A DNA stretch of 64,000 nt from CAZSBG01 sp964605145 (GCA_964605145.1 CAZSBG010000016.1:1-64000); one strand, 5' to 3'; counted from the stretch's first letter, positions 7,087 to 16,396 are shown. A program made the numbers and translations. The notes: a model not told the origin generated them from the sequence alone.

Positions 7087-9507
7087 TCAACGTGACAAAA
7101 TCATCTTTCCACTTGCTTTATAATCTCCTGCTTCCATGTGATAAAAATAAATTCCGCTGAATACACTATTGCCAAGATCATCATCACCGCGCCAGGGAAT
7201 ATGATAATACCCTGCTTTGTAAGTTTGATTCGTCAGGGTTTTTACTTTTTCTCCCAATACATTATAAACCACAATTTTTACATTACCATCCCTTGGAACT
7301 TGAAAAGATATATCAGTTACAGGATTGAACGGATTGGGAAAATTTTTACCCAGCTTGTATGATTGCGGGATTTCATTTTGGCTCTGGCTGTTTACATCAG
7401 TTGATGTGATGAACACTTCCTCAGAAATTGAACGATTCATGGCATCATCTTCAACTCCGACTTTGTAATAAAGCGTTTGCACACCAGTGACATTTTCATC
7501 GCGAAAGTAACATTCCTCTGTGGCGCCAATCAGATTCTCATTGGAGGGAGCAAATCCAGGTGTATCACTTCTGTATAGCGAATACAGGGTCACGTCCGGA
7601 TGGGGATTTACATTCCAGCGAAGCTCAATTGCCATGGGCACCGCTTCAGCAACAACTTCCGGTGCTGGCGGAGTCATATTGTCCACGGAATATCCGCTGT
7701 CAATTTCTGAGTGATAAAAACTATAATAGTCCGCGGAATGAGCAACCACGACAAAATAGGACCAAAAAATCCCATGCGCTGTTGAATCCCCTAAAGTTGG
7801 AGATACATACGAATACATCGGCAATTTGATCGCCGGGACTGTTGTCATAAAATCCCAGATATAATTCTGTCCTTCCAATTGTTTTGGCAGATTTTTTCCA
7901 AAATCAGACAGTATTTCCAGAGGTGATTTTTCTGTTAGCTTTTGAATTTCATCCAAAGATGCAGGAAGTTCTTCAGGTATCATTCTTCGGGGAGTCAACC
8001 GCCAAACACTGTATTGGGTGATTGGCATGCCATGAAAATCACGTGTATCATAAGCAGATCCCTTCCAGGCAACCCGCACCTGCAATCCCTGGTCATGTGG
8101 AATATCTTTGATGAATTCTATTTTTGGCTCCGGCAATACCCTGGTAATATTAAAATCCACATGTTCATCTCCCGGCGAAGCCATGCGCGAATTTCCGCCT
8201 TCCACAACCATATCAGGTGGAAAATGTTCAGTATTTAAATAAAGATTCCACGTTGACGAATGAGAGGATACCGGCAGCGAATAATGTCCGTCCATATCTG
8301 TTTGTGCCAGTCCAAAACCGTACATACGGCTTTCGTCAAATCCAATAATCTCCGCATACGGCACCGGATTGGTCCCAAATTCAGTAACTCTTCCGGAAAT
8401 CATTGCATCTGCCGGATACAGCGCAAAGTCCATGTTCTGCAGCGTATCGCCGGAAGCTACCATGACATGCTGCTCATAAGGACGCAAATAATGCGGCATT
8501 ACATTATAAACAATAATATCGAAATCGCCATCTGTTAAATGAAGCCTGTAGTGACTGCTGTCCACTTCCGCTTCTATCCACATTCCATTCTGATGATTTC
8601 GTGCGCCAATGCCATATTGTAACGGGTTTCCATAATCATCCATGAGCGGTTGACCAGTATAATCCAGCACATTTCCCTCAACAAGGATACTTGCCATGTA
8701 ATACGAAAAATTGACATCTGTAATCATTCCATCAACCCATACAATCTGGGGCTCAGGCGGGACATAACCGGGAATGAGGCTCCAAAAATCAAAAGTGCTA
8801 ACGTTCCAGTCCTGAGCCATATCATCCGGAACATGAATTGTATAAGCACCGGTTGAATCGGTAATCGCTGCAAAACTCAAATCGTCATCATTGCCCGCCT
8901 GTTTGGCGAAAATCTTTTTGGCCGGTAGGGAATTCAGCATGGAGACTGAGTGAAAACTATCCGCATGATTTACTTCATCATTCTGATCAGGCCACATGGA
9001 GGCTGGCCATACTTCGATGAAAAGGTTTGGCTGGTTTTGTGGCTCCTCTACTTTCCCGGAAATCGAATAAGTCGATGTAATTTGTCCAACCATTAGATGT
9101 GCCATATCTGAACCTGACTGATCGTAAACCACAAAAATATATTCTACGTCTGCAATGTTCCAAAAATCTGTAATTGTCATAAAGAAAGATCCATTTTTCT
9201 GAAAATCCTGATCCTCCATTCCCCCATCGATGAGCGGCTCGCCTTCCTGTTCTGAACTGTATGCAGGCATATCCACAAGGCTATCGATAACACCATTTCT
9301 GTTCACATCTATCCATAGCAATACATGCGCCAATGTATCACCCTGACCAAAATCGAATGAAACAGTGAACGAATCATGAACAGCGACAGTCGCACTCTTT
9401 TGTCCATTGATCAGAAAATTATCTGCGCCAAATAAAGAAACAGCATTTAGCAACAACGCAATTGCGATAATAACGAATGAAGTCTGGTAACGAAGATTTT
9501 TTTCCAT
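7087..9507 (-). CDS. Secreted multidomain protein with C-terminal type-A (T9SS/FlgD-Ig-like) sorting domain
   Basis: An 806-residue exported protein. An in-frame start exists 24 bp upstream, but GAGGAG lies 6 nt before the ATG at 9507, so that start is chosen. A signal peptide covers about 1-30 (hydrophobic stretch, then FGADN). Two carboxypeptidase-regulatory-like beta-sandwich segments are visible (ISGKVEEP and ISGRVTEF regions), followed by a fibronectin-III-like segment with SLYRS and LYYKVGV. The last 85 residues have the NFPNPFNP, VYNVLGEKV and GIYFYHM signature shared by T9SS sorting domains and FlgD-Ig-like domains in Ignavibacteria, Calditrichota and KSB1. It is probably a surface or secreted adhesive/structural protein. 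It is a single-gene unit with its own terminator. Confidence 0.85.
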   Translation of the reverse strand: MEKNLRYQTSFVIIAIALLLNAVSLFGADNFLINGQKSATVAVHDSFTVSFDFGQGDTLAHVLLWIDVNRNGVIDSLVDMPAYSSEQEGEPLIDGGMEDQDFQKNGSFFMTITDFWNIADVEYIFVVYDQSGSDMAHLMVGQITSTYSISGKVEEPQNQPNLFIEVWPASMWPDQNDEVNHADSFHSVSMLNSLPAKKIFAKQAGNDDDLSFAAITDSTGAYTIHVPDDMAQDWNVSTFDFWSLIPGYVPPEPQIVWVDGMITDVNFSYYMASILVEGNVLDYTGQPLMDDYGNPLQYGIGARNHQNGMWIEAEVDSSHYRLHLTDGDFDIIVYNVMPHYLRPYEQHVMVASGDTLQNMDFALYPADAMISGRVTEFGTNPVPYAEIIGFDESRMYGFGLAQTDMDGHYSLPVSSHSSTWNLYLNTEHFPPDMVVEGGNSRMASPGDEHVDFNITRVLPEPKIEFIKDIPHDQGLQVRVAWKGSAYDTRDFHGMPITQYSVWRLTPRRMIPEELPASLDEIQKLTEKSPLEILSDFGKNLPKQLEGQNYIWDFMTTVPAIKLPMYSYVSPTLGDSTAHGIFWSYFVVVAHSADYYSFYHSEIDSGYSVDNMTPPAPEVVAEAVPMAIELRWNVNPHPDVTLYSLYRSDTPGFAPSNENLIGATEECYFRDENVTGVQTLYYKVGVEDDAMNRSISEEVFITSTDVNSQSQNEIPQSYKLGKNFPNPFNPVTDISFQVPRDGNVKIVVYNVLGEKVKTLTNQTYKAGYYHIPWRGDDDLGNSVFSGIYFYHMEAGDYKASGKMILSR

Positions 9508-9705
9508 GATATGCTCCTCAAAATGGATCAAAGGTTAAAGGATTTATCTTCATATATCGATAGAATTCCTTTCCTTCTTGACCATTATGAGAGAAATATT
9601 AAATAAGTTTTGGTAAGGCACATAACATAAATTTAACACGGCAAGTTTTTATTTTTGAGGATGATTTCAGGCGGAATAGAAAAGAATTTGTGTGCGGATT
9701 GAACA

Positions 9706-9737
9706 TCAGCAGTCGCCGACAAGTCCGACGACTGCCA
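9706..9737 (-). terminator. Stem-loop after the sigma/anti-sigma operon
   Basis: GCAGTCG (9709-9715) pairs with CGACTGC (9729-9735), starting 12 bp past the stop of the last gene of the sigma operon. No T run follows on the minus strand, so it may be an RNA 3' stabiliser or a weak terminator. Confidence 0.45.
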
Positions 9738-9747
9738 ATGAATGAAT

Positions 9748-10413
9748 TTACCAGGCGAGATGGTTCAACTCCCCCAGGAGTTTTTTTAACCGCAGGTCAA
9801 CGATGGCATCTTTTTTTCCTTGTCTCTCATCAAGTATATCACGAAGATTTTTCAACTTTTCGTTCAATCGTACAATTTCCTCTTCACGTTGTTGCTGCCT
9901 GTATTCAAATAGCTGCATAAGTACTTTTCTTAATTTTTTCCGGATTTCATCTTTTTCTTTTTCGTCATTTTTGGAATGAAATGTTTTCACCAGGCTTTCC
10001 GTTTGTTTATCCAGCTCAAGCATTTTTTTATGACGCTCGTATCGTTGGGGATCGCTCTCTTTGATCTCTTCGAGCTGGCGTTGATGATGATTGATGGATA
10101 ACAGATATCTAAAATAATCAATTTCATTTTTTTCCCGAAGTTGATTCAGGTATTCAGCTTCGTTAGCGCTGCGTTCTTTAATAAATTCCAGCAATTCATG
10201 CTCTTTTTCCGGTGGAATACGTTCTTTTAACAGTGCTTCTATTTTTTCCTGTTGCTGTTTTTCCTGCAATTCTATCAACTTTTTTTGTTGTATAAATTCC
10301 TGCTCTATCTGTTTCTTTTTTTGCTGTATTTCATCCGGTTTTTGAGCGAATACAGACACAGCATTCAGGAATAAAAAGCCCACTAAAGTTGTAATCAAAT
10401 ATAATTTTCTCAT
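9748..10413 (-). CDS. Periplasmic coiled-coil protein of the sigma operon
   Basis: A 221-residue protein with a signal peptide (about 1-24, ending VSVFAQ) and then an almost continuous charged, Gln/Glu/Lys-rich helix to the C-terminus. The start has GGAGG 8 nt upstream. It follows the anti-sigma gene by 17 bp and is the third gene of the operon. Its layout resembles Spy/CpxP-like periplasmic sensors that sit beside envelope-stress ECF systems, but I see no LTxxQ motif, so the family is not assigned. A role in sensing or chaperoning envelope stress is inference from context. Confidence 0.75.
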   Translation of the reverse strand: MRKLYLITTLVGFLFLNAVSVFAQKPDEIQQKKKQIEQEFIQQKKLIELQEKQQQEKIEALLKERIPPEKEHELLEFIKERSANEAEYLNQLREKNEIDYFRYLLSINHHQRQLEEIKESDPQRYERHKKMLELDKQTESLVKTFHSKNDEKEKDEIRKKLRKVLMQLFEYRQQQREEEIVRLNEKLKNLRDILDERQGKKDAIVDLRLKKLLGELNHLAW

Positions 10414-10430
10414 TTTGAAAGTCCTCCAGA

Positions 10431-11021
10431 TTAAAAGTAATTATGCTTCATTTCCCAGGACAATATTTCAACTTCAACCTGAATATTTTCCCAGCTTGAT
10501 TCATATTTATCCGTTAATTCCTTATTTATAGCTTCTTTCGTTAAATAATCTCCAAGATTCTGCTTTTCCTCGGCAAATACATTTGAAATTTCATAATCAA
10601 TGTTATCCAGCATCAAATCAAAATCAGTAAGATAGTATCCCGGCAGATTGAGTGAGTCATCGGCAGTCTCCCGAAAATCCCATTTACCCACCACCATAAA
10701 TGTCAAAAAAATAATCACGGTTACGGTGACAAAAGAGGGAAACCAACGTTTATTAAATACTGAAAATTCCGAAATGACTTTATTCACAAGCGCCAAAAAT
10801 ACATAAAACTTTGCTTTACCCAAAAGCGGAATATTCAGGTTCATTGGCAAATTTTCTTCCGGCACATTTTGATAAAGCAAATGTGTCTGCCTGAAACCTT
10901 CAATTTCTGAACGGCAAATCGAACAGTGCGCCAGGTGATGTTCATACATTTCTTTGTCTTCGGTATTCAGTTCGTCATAGGCGTAAAGAATAGCAAAATC
11001 CTTATAATTTTCACATGACAT
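10431..11021 (-). CDS. Membrane anti-sigma factor with zinc-finger (ZAS) domain
   Basis: A 197-residue anti-sigma factor. The N-terminal ZAS/zf-HC2 domain has H-x3-C-x2-C in HHLAHCSIC. One transmembrane segment (about 94-112, VTVIIFLTFMVVG) separates it from a C-terminal periplasmic part. The chosen ATG at 11021 overlaps the sigma gene by 11 bp and has GGGAGAG just upstream; an upstream in-frame start lacks such a site. Overlap of a sigma gene with a ZAS protein is the classic arrangement for an ECF sigma and its cognate antagonist. The released sigma factor probably autoregulates the operon. Confidence 0.9.
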   Translation of the reverse strand: MSCENYKDFAILYAYDELNTEDKEMYEHHLAHCSICRSEIEGFRQTHLLYQNVPEENLPMNLNIPLLGKAKFYVFLALVNKVISEFSVFNKRWFPSFVTVTVIIFLTFMVVGKWDFRETADDSLNLPGYYLTDFDLMLDNIDYEISNVFAEEKQNLGDYLTKEAINKELTDKYESSWENIQVEVEILSWEMKHNYF

Positions 11022-11613
11022 GGGTGATCTCTCCCTGGTATTTTTCATTCAGGTATTTTCTCAAACTGAGCAGCGCATACCTCATTTGAGCCAACACTGT
11101 ATTCAGCGGCCGATCCAAAACTTCAGCAATTTCTTTGAACGGGAGCTGCGAATGTTCTCGCAAGAGAAAAACCTGACGTTGCTCGAATGACAACTTTGAC
11201 ACAGCTTGAAGAATAATATTGTTTAATTCTCTAACCTCAAGCTCTTTATCCGGCCTGTCTTGTTCTTTGTAGGAAATCAGATCTGTTATACTATTTTCAT
11301 TATCGTTTAAGAAAACTGCCTGAAGTTTTTTCTTCTTACGCGCGTGATCCACAATTTGATTATGCGCGATACCGAAAAGCCAACTTCCAAATTTTCCATG
11401 CTCACTATATTTTGGCAGACCATGCAGCAACTTTACAACCACATCCTGAAAAATATCTTCGGCTGAATCGCGATCCCCAAGTAATCTGAGCAAGTAAGAA
11501 TACAAAGGCTTTTTATAGCGGTTTATCAGCGCTTCAATAGCACCGGCGTCTCCATTTCGGTAATTGACGAGCAATTGTGAATCGGATAAGTCAGAGTAGG
11601 TGTTATCGCTCAT
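11011..11613 (-). CDS. ECF (extracytoplasmic function) RNA polymerase sigma factor
   Basis: A 200-residue sigma-70 family protein with regions 2 and 4 only. Region 2 includes RDSAEDIFQDV and the -10-reading helix around WLFGIAHNQIVDHAR. Region 4 has LSFEQRQVFLLRE and the helix-turn-helix FKEIAEVLDRPLNTV. It heads a three-gene operon with its ZAS anti-sigma and a periplasmic coiled-coil protein, so it probably answers to envelope conditions. The AT-rich 11614-11740 upstream should hold an autoregulated promoter, but I cannot define the motif from one example. Confidence 0.93.
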   Translation of the reverse strand: MSDNTYSDLSDSQLLVNYRNGDAGAIEALINRYKKPLYSYLLRLLGDRDSAEDIFQDVVVKLLHGLPKYSEHGKFGSWLFGIAHNQIVDHARKKKKLQAVFLNDNENSITDLISYKEQDRPDKELEVRELNNIILQAVSKLSFEQRQVFLLREHSQLPFKEIAEVLDRPLNTVLAQMRYALLSLRKYLNEKYQGEITHVM

Positions 11614-11739
11614 AATTTTCCTTAATTGTCACTACTCAGTAAACGTCTGAATGAAAAATTTATTGTATACTTTTTCATTTTTTTCAAAAATATCATTTGA
11701 TTTCAAAAATAATCAAAAGTATAAATTCACAATTTTATC

Positions 11740-11777
11740 AAAAAAAAAGCCCCAATAATTCTACATTATTGAGGCTT
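11740..11777 (-). terminator. Rho-independent terminator of the SH3-parvulin gene
   Basis: AGCCCCAATAAT (11748-11759) pairs with ATTATTGAGGCT (11765-11776) with one mismatch, and the minus strand continues into a run of T from the A tract at 11740-11748. It ends the 11807 gene and sits in the upstream region of the sigma operon. Confidence 0.85.
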
Positions 11778-11806
11778 CCTGATGATTGTCTTGAAGCTGG
11801 ATAATT

Positions 11807-12349
11807 TTACTCGATGCGTTTAAATATGTGAAATCCGATACTCGATTTCACGACATCGCTGACCTGACCTATATTCAGGGAACCCAACGCCTGGTCAAGT
11901 TCAGGCAGGAAATCGCCCTTATTTATCACGCCCAAATCGCCGCCCCGCTCTGCATTGGGACCAATGGAGCGATCCTTTGCCAGTTTTTTGAAATCGCCGT
12001 CGGCATCGAGCAATTTTTTGATCTCATTGGCCTCGGCTTCAGTTTTGACCATAATGTGAAGGGCGCGCATGTTGAATCCTGGGATATCAAATCGCGATGA
12101 GGTGAGAGAATTCTTCCATATATATCCAACCAGATGAACGGCGACCCAGCCTCCGTTTTCTTCAATGCCAATCACTTTCGCGCCCTGGGGCAATTTACAA
12201 ACTACGGTTCCGTTTGGCGATAGTCTAAGATTTTCTGTATCCGCTTTCACATAGAGTTCATCCCCCTGTTTTATTTGAAGCTGCGCATAACTTGCGGCAG
12301 GTAGCAGTACCAAAGCTAATAAAAGTAGCGTGATTCCAATTCGTTTCAT
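11807..12349 (-). CDS. Secreted SH3-domain / parvulin-type peptidyl-prolyl isomerase
   Basis: A 180-residue exported protein. A signal peptide covers 1-22 (ends AASYAQ). A bacterial SH3-like domain follows (about 28-82, with NLRLSPNGTVV and WVAVHLVGYIW). A PPIC/parvulin rotamase domain takes up about 94-180 and carries family-typical ERGGDLGVINKG, IGQVSDVVKSSIGFHIFKR. PPIases of this kind help folding of exported proteins; the SH3 module may bind cell wall or envelope protein. The start has AAGGAG 8-9 nt upstream. The repeat element copy B begins directly at that Shine-Dalgarno, so any promoter lies inside the element or further upstream in the PfkB operon. Confidence 0.85.
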   Translation of the reverse strand: MKRIGITLLLLALVLLPAASYAQLQIKQGDELYVKADTENLRLSPNGTVVCKLPQGAKVIGIEENGGWVAVHLVGYIWKNSLTSSRFDIPGFNMRALHIMVKTEAEANEIKKLLDADGDFKKLAKDRSIGPNAERGGDLGVINKGDFLPELDQALGSLNIGQVSDVVKSSIGFHIFKRIE

Positions 12350-12361
12350 TTTTTCCTCTCC

Positions 12362-12542
12362 TTAACCTGAATTATTCATGTAATTATAATAAAATTGATT
12401 CAATTACCTGATTATTATCAAATTGAATTATTAACTAATTTAAAAGTCAGTTTTAAACGTAAACTTGTACTAATCTCTAAATTCAGCACCATTCAGGTTA
12501 TCTCGATACCTTTAGCAATATAATGTGAATAATCGAGATTAA
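12362..12542 (+). mobile_element. MITE-like element, copy B
   Basis: The element runs from TTAACCTGAATTATTCA (12362-12378) to TGAATAATCGAGATTAA (12526-12542); the ends match as an inverted repeat with three mismatches. ACCTGAAT (12365-12372) pairs with ATTCAGGT (12491-12498). CTCGAT (12502-12507) pairs with ATCGAG (12532-12537), where the other copies have CTGGAT/ATCCAG: a paired change. The interior has diverged strongly from copies A and C. It fills essentially the whole gap between two genes and includes the stop codon of the kinase gene. Confidence 0.68.
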
Positions 12543-13456
12543 AGGTGTTGTTTGATTGTATCGAGAAACATGTTAACTTTATTCAAATTCGGAATACCGA
12601 GACGGCCTCCAATTGATTGACATTTCAATGCTGACGTTGCACTGGCGAATTCCAGTATTTTTGGCAATGGCCACTGTCGAATTAGTCCAAACACAAATGC
12701 GCCATGAAAAACGTCGCCGGCACCTGTGGTATCCACGACATCGACGGGAAAAGCAGGCTGGTAATGTACATTCTTCCCATCGCTGCCATAACAGCCCTTG
12801 TCTCCCAGCGTGATAACAGCAGCCTCTGCGTTGTATTTTAGCAGAGATTCGATAACTTTTTCAGGGTTGTTCGTTTGAAAAAACGAACGTCCAAAATATT
12901 CGGAGACGACCGGGTAATCAGCAAGCTTCAGCAGTTCGTTCATATTCTCCCTGGGACTTCCGGCATCCAGCACAACGCGGGCGCCTTTTCCCTTTGCCCA
13001 TTCTATGAGATGAAACGTCGCATCGGTATCCCGGCCATCAATGAGTAAATACTTGAGGCTGCCGATATAATCTGTTTTTAATTCATTTTTATGAACCGTT
13101 CGATAACCGCGGCTGTTTAATACGATGGACTTTTTGCCGGATTGTTGATCAATCCAGATGAACGCCTGATTTGTGGGCATGGATTCATCAACAATTATCC
13201 CGCTAATATTAACCCCTTCTTTCTGAAATTGTTCCTGGACAAACCTGCCGTTGTAATCACTGCCTATTTTGCCCAGGAAGCTGACCTTTCCGCCCAATCT
13301 CGCCAATGTGACCAGGGCTGTGGCAACAGGTCCGCCGCCCTGAAATGAAAACTGGGCGGCTTCTGTTTTTTCATCTAAACGGGGATATTTTGGCACAATG
13401 TTTAAATAATCGGCAGCGCTAATCCCAAATCCGACGCATTCAAAATCACTGCTCAT
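12539..13456 (-). CDS. PfkB-family (ribokinase-like) sugar/nucleoside kinase
   Basis: A 305-residue ATP-dependent kinase. The N-terminal glycine motif is GGGPVATALVTLARLGG (about 40-56) and the C-terminal PfkB motif is DTTGAGD (242-248) with catalytic base Asp248. Substrate (a sugar, nucleoside or sugar acid) cannot be read out. Its ATG follows the TGA of the formiminotransferase gene with no gap, so the two are translationally coupled. Its TAA stop (12541-12539) lies inside the terminal repeat of element copy B, so the element sets or replaced the native C-terminus. Confidence 0.87.
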   Translation of the reverse strand: MSSDFECVGFGISAADYLNIVPKYPRLDEKTEAAQFSFQGGGPVATALVTLARLGGKVSFLGKIGSDYNGRFVQEQFQKEGVNISGIIVDESMPTNQAFIWIDQQSGKKSIVLNSRGYRTVHKNELKTDYIGSLKYLLIDGRDTDATFHLIEWAKGKGARVVLDAGSPRENMNELLKLADYPVVSEYFGRSFFQTNNPEKVIESLLKYNAEAAVITLGDKGCYGSDGKNVHYQPAFPVDVVDTTGAGDVFHGAFVFGLIRQWPLPKILEFASATSALKCQSIGGRLGIPNLNKVNMFLDTIKQHL

Positions 13457-15142
13457 TCAGGCCTGCTGTGCTTCAATTTTTTGATTCACAATATTAAGCA
13501 CCTTGTCCTGCAATTGCCGGGCTTCTTCCATCAGCGCTTCGACACGGGAGGTCATATCTGAAACAAAATTCTTATCTTCAATACCGGGCAGATTTATTTT
13601 CACATTCAAGCCTGCGCCGAACACGGCAGCACGCGCCATCAGCGAAGCAACCCCGGCATCGCTGGCTGCGTTTTCATTTCCTTTTTCGCCAACAAGTTTT
13701 GCAATTTTCAACACTTCGATGGAATTTTTCATGACATTCAATGGAACGAGGCATGCATCTTTTGTTGCCTGCTGAATGGCTGCTTCACGTTGTGCTTTCT
13801 GTTCATCCGTCTTTTTTGGATGCCCAAACGCTGCCATGAGATTATTGAATGCTTTGGTATCTTCATCCACCAAACGCAGCAAATTATCTTTCAGTTCCTG
13901 CCCCTTTGATGCAATTTCCTTCATCTCATCCCAGACTTCTTTGTATCCCTTTTTGCCAACGGTGAGGTTGGCCACCATGCTCGAAAGGGCTGCGCCCAGA
14001 GATCCGGCAAGAGCTGATACGCTTCCGCCACCCGGAGCCGGCGACTCGGATGACAATTCGTTGGCAAAATCACGAAGATCTTTTTTGACCAGCGGTCCCT
14101 TCAATTCACGAACCTGGTATTCAATAATCTTCTTTTGGGGATCGAAATCAGTTAAATCCCGGAGCCCGAGTGAAACAACCGCCGCTTCGATTATGTCTTC
14201 CTCCGGAACACCGGGAGATTTCCCCTGCTTCAGCAAATAATGTCGCCCGGCATCCAGCATGGCCTGCAACGGGATCAGTCCAACCAGTTCGCTGCCGGTA
14301 ACCCTGAGTCCCCGTTTCATGGCTTCATCACAAATGGTATCAAATGCGACATGCGGCGGAGTGATTTTGTAATTGATCAGATTAATCGATACCTGTGCGA
14401 CACCATATTCATCGATATACCACCCCACAGCACGCGTGGACTTCAACAATCCGGGAGCTTTGATGGGCACGCCATTTTCATCCCGTATAAATTTTCCATG
14501 CTCATCGCGTTTATTGCGGCCCATTTCGCGCACCGACATAGCAATATCGTGGGCTAATTTTCTGTCTTTTGTGTTCAAATTTACATTGTAAGCAATGAGG
14601 AATTCTCTTGCGCCGATAACAGTTGCTCCGGACTTTGGATTGAATTTTGCTTCGCCAAAATCCGGCGCCCATTGCGGATCTTTCAATTTTTCAGCCAATC
14701 CCTCATACTCCCCGGAACGAATGTTGGCAAGACTGTTGCGCTCCGGCGATGTGGCGGCTTCTTCGTACAGGTAAATCGGGATGTTCAATTCATCTGCAAC
14801 ACGCTTTCCCAAATCTTTGGCAATTTCGACACAATCCTGCATGGTTACGCCTGAGACAGGAACGAACGGGCACACGTCAGTCGCTCCCATCCGGGCATGC
14901 GCACCGCTGTGTTCGCGCATATCGATGAGTTCCGACGCTTTTTTTATCGCTTTAAATGCAGCTTCTTTGGCGCCATCGGGCGAGCCGATGAATGTTACCA
15001 CCGTACGATTCGTATCTGCGCCGGGATCCACATCGAGCAATTTAACATCTTCCGTATCTTCTATTTCTTTCGTAATTTGATTAATGATGTCCAAATTTCG
15101 ACCTTCACTGAAATTCGGCACACATTCGACCAGTTTCAACAT
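13457..15142 (-). CDS. Bifunctional glutamate formiminotransferase / formiminotetrahydrofolate cyclodeaminase
   Basis: A 561-residue two-domain enzyme of one-carbon and histidine catabolism. The formiminotransferase part (about 1-300) starts with the family hallmark VECVPNFSEGR and has HSGAHARMGATDVCPF. The cyclodeaminase part (about 360-550) carries SPAPGGGSVSALAG. It transfers a formimino group to tetrahydrofolate and cyclises it to methenyl-THF, releasing ammonia. No hutU/H/I genes are nearby, so the source of formiminoglutamate, or a role in folate one-carbon recycling, is not shown here. It is coupled to a PfkB kinase directly downstream. Confidence 0.95.
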   Translation of the reverse strand: MLKLVECVPNFSEGRNLDIINQITKEIEDTEDVKLLDVDPGADTNRTVVTFIGSPDGAKEAAFKAIKKASELIDMREHSGAHARMGATDVCPFVPVSGVTMQDCVEIAKDLGKRVADELNIPIYLYEEAATSPERNSLANIRSGEYEGLAEKLKDPQWAPDFGEAKFNPKSGATVIGAREFLIAYNVNLNTKDRKLAHDIAMSVREMGRNKRDEHGKFIRDENGVPIKAPGLLKSTRAVGWYIDEYGVAQVSINLINYKITPPHVAFDTICDEAMKRGLRVTGSELVGLIPLQAMLDAGRHYLLKQGKSPGVPEEDIIEAAVVSLGLRDLTDFDPQKKIIEYQVRELKGPLVKKDLRDFANELSSESPAPGGGSVSALAGSLGAALSSMVANLTVGKKGYKEVWDEMKEIASKGQELKDNLLRLVDEDTKAFNNLMAAFGHPKKTDEQKAQREAAIQQATKDACLVPLNVMKNSIEVLKIAKLVGEKGNENAASDAGVASLMARAAVFGAGLNVKINLPGIEDKNFVSDMTSRVEALMEEARQLQDKVLNIVNQKIEAQQA

Positions 15143-15188
15143 TTCAAACCCCTGTTTATTTGAACTTTAATATTAGTATGAAATACAT

Positions 15189-16361
15189 CTATACAAGAAT
15201 AATCTCTTTTTGTGGCGTTGACAGGAATTCACATCCATCCCCAGTCACCACGATTTCCTCTTCAATGGTCGCAACGCCGTATCCCTCCACTGTTACGCGC
15301 GGCTCAATAGTATACACCTGGTCTTTCTCGACTTTCAAATATGGCAAGTTACCGTACCGATCCCACTGAGGACAGAGTACTCCTGCGCCGTCATGCGCTT
15401 CTCTGCCTACCTGATGCCCCAGTGCATGGGGGTATTCTTCAAATCCCTGGGAAACGATATATTGTCGCGCCACGTCATCGACTCTCCAGCCTTCCACGCC
15501 AGGTTTAATAAATTCAGCAGCTTTTTGGATGGCATCTCTCACCGCATAGAATCCTTTTTTCACCTGATCAGGCGCGTCATTCTCGCCTTCTCTCAGAAAA
15601 TACCACGTTCGCTGCAAGTCGGAAACATAATCATCCACTTTCACGCCAAAATCGATATTCATAATATGGCCACGTTGCGTCATTCGTTCTGTGGGACTGT
15701 AGTGCGCCCCGGCTGTATCCGGTCCTGAAAAAACTGATGGGCACGTTGCCGGATCCCACGATACTTCCAGCCCTCTTTTTTTCACGGCATTCAAAATGAA
15801 ATCAGCAATTTGGGCTTCACTTAATCCGGGTTTCAGAAATGAGGTCACTTCATCAAATATTTCGAGTGTAATTTTTATGGCACCTTTGAGCCGGGTAATT
15901 TCGGCCGGCGATTTTCTTCCCCGCAATGCCGATACAATTTCTTCGGAAGAAATAATGCGGTCTGCGAATGGCGTGTCTTTGAGGTAATCCCTGAGGAGCA
16001 GAAACATGCCATGGGTCAATCCATCGGACATGTGATCGTTTTTCGAATAGTTGACTGCAATTTTATTCGGATTGATTTTTTGAACAGCATTTCGCAAATC
16101 ATCTTTGATGGAGGCCTTATAACTGATGGTATCATAGATACCCAGGTCTTTGATGGCCGCATAATCCAGATTTCCCACAATAGCAATTTTTTCTCCCCGG
16201 GAAGAAATTAAAAATGCCGATTGCCAGGTGCAGCTTGCATCCAGAATCAGCGGGAGACAGGGATCAGTAATAGTGTGGCTTTCCCTGACAAATGTCAGCC
16301 ATAGATCGATGTTCTTTTCTTTGAGAATTTCAACGGCCTGGGCAATTTTTTCACGTACCAT
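15189..16361 (-). CDS. M24 family metallopeptidase (Xaa-Pro aminopeptidase-like)
   Basis: A 390-residue creatinase/prolidase-fold enzyme. The five metal ligands of M24 peptidases are visible: Asp237 in NIDFG, Asp248 in VSDLQRT, His316 in HALGHQVG, Glu353 in TIEPR and Glu367/368 in TIEEE. The N-terminal creatinase-type domain covers about 1-150. There is no signal peptide, so it is cytoplasmic, unlike the second M24 enzyme at 26153. It probably cleaves Xaa-Pro dipeptides or N-terminal residues before Pro. It lies 46 bp upstream of the formiminotransferase gene and may share its transcript. Confidence 0.88.
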   Translation of the reverse strand: MVREKIAQAVEILKEKNIDLWLTFVRESHTITDPCLPLILDASCTWQSAFLISSRGEKIAIVGNLDYAAIKDLGIYDTISYKASIKDDLRNAVQKINPNKIAVNYSKNDHMSDGLTHGMFLLLRDYLKDTPFADRIISSEEIVSALRGRKSPAEITRLKGAIKITLEIFDEVTSFLKPGLSEAQIADFILNAVKKRGLEVSWDPATCPSVFSGPDTAGAHYSPTERMTQRGHIMNIDFGVKVDDYVSDLQRTWYFLREGENDAPDQVKKGFYAVRDAIQKAAEFIKPGVEGWRVDDVARQYIVSQGFEEYPHALGHQVGREAHDGAGVLCPQWDRYGNLPYLKVEKDQVYTIEPRVTVEGYGVATIEEEIVVTGDGCEFLSTPQKEIILV

Positions 16362-16396
16362 AGAATTTCCTTTACGCAGTATACGAACGACTAACT

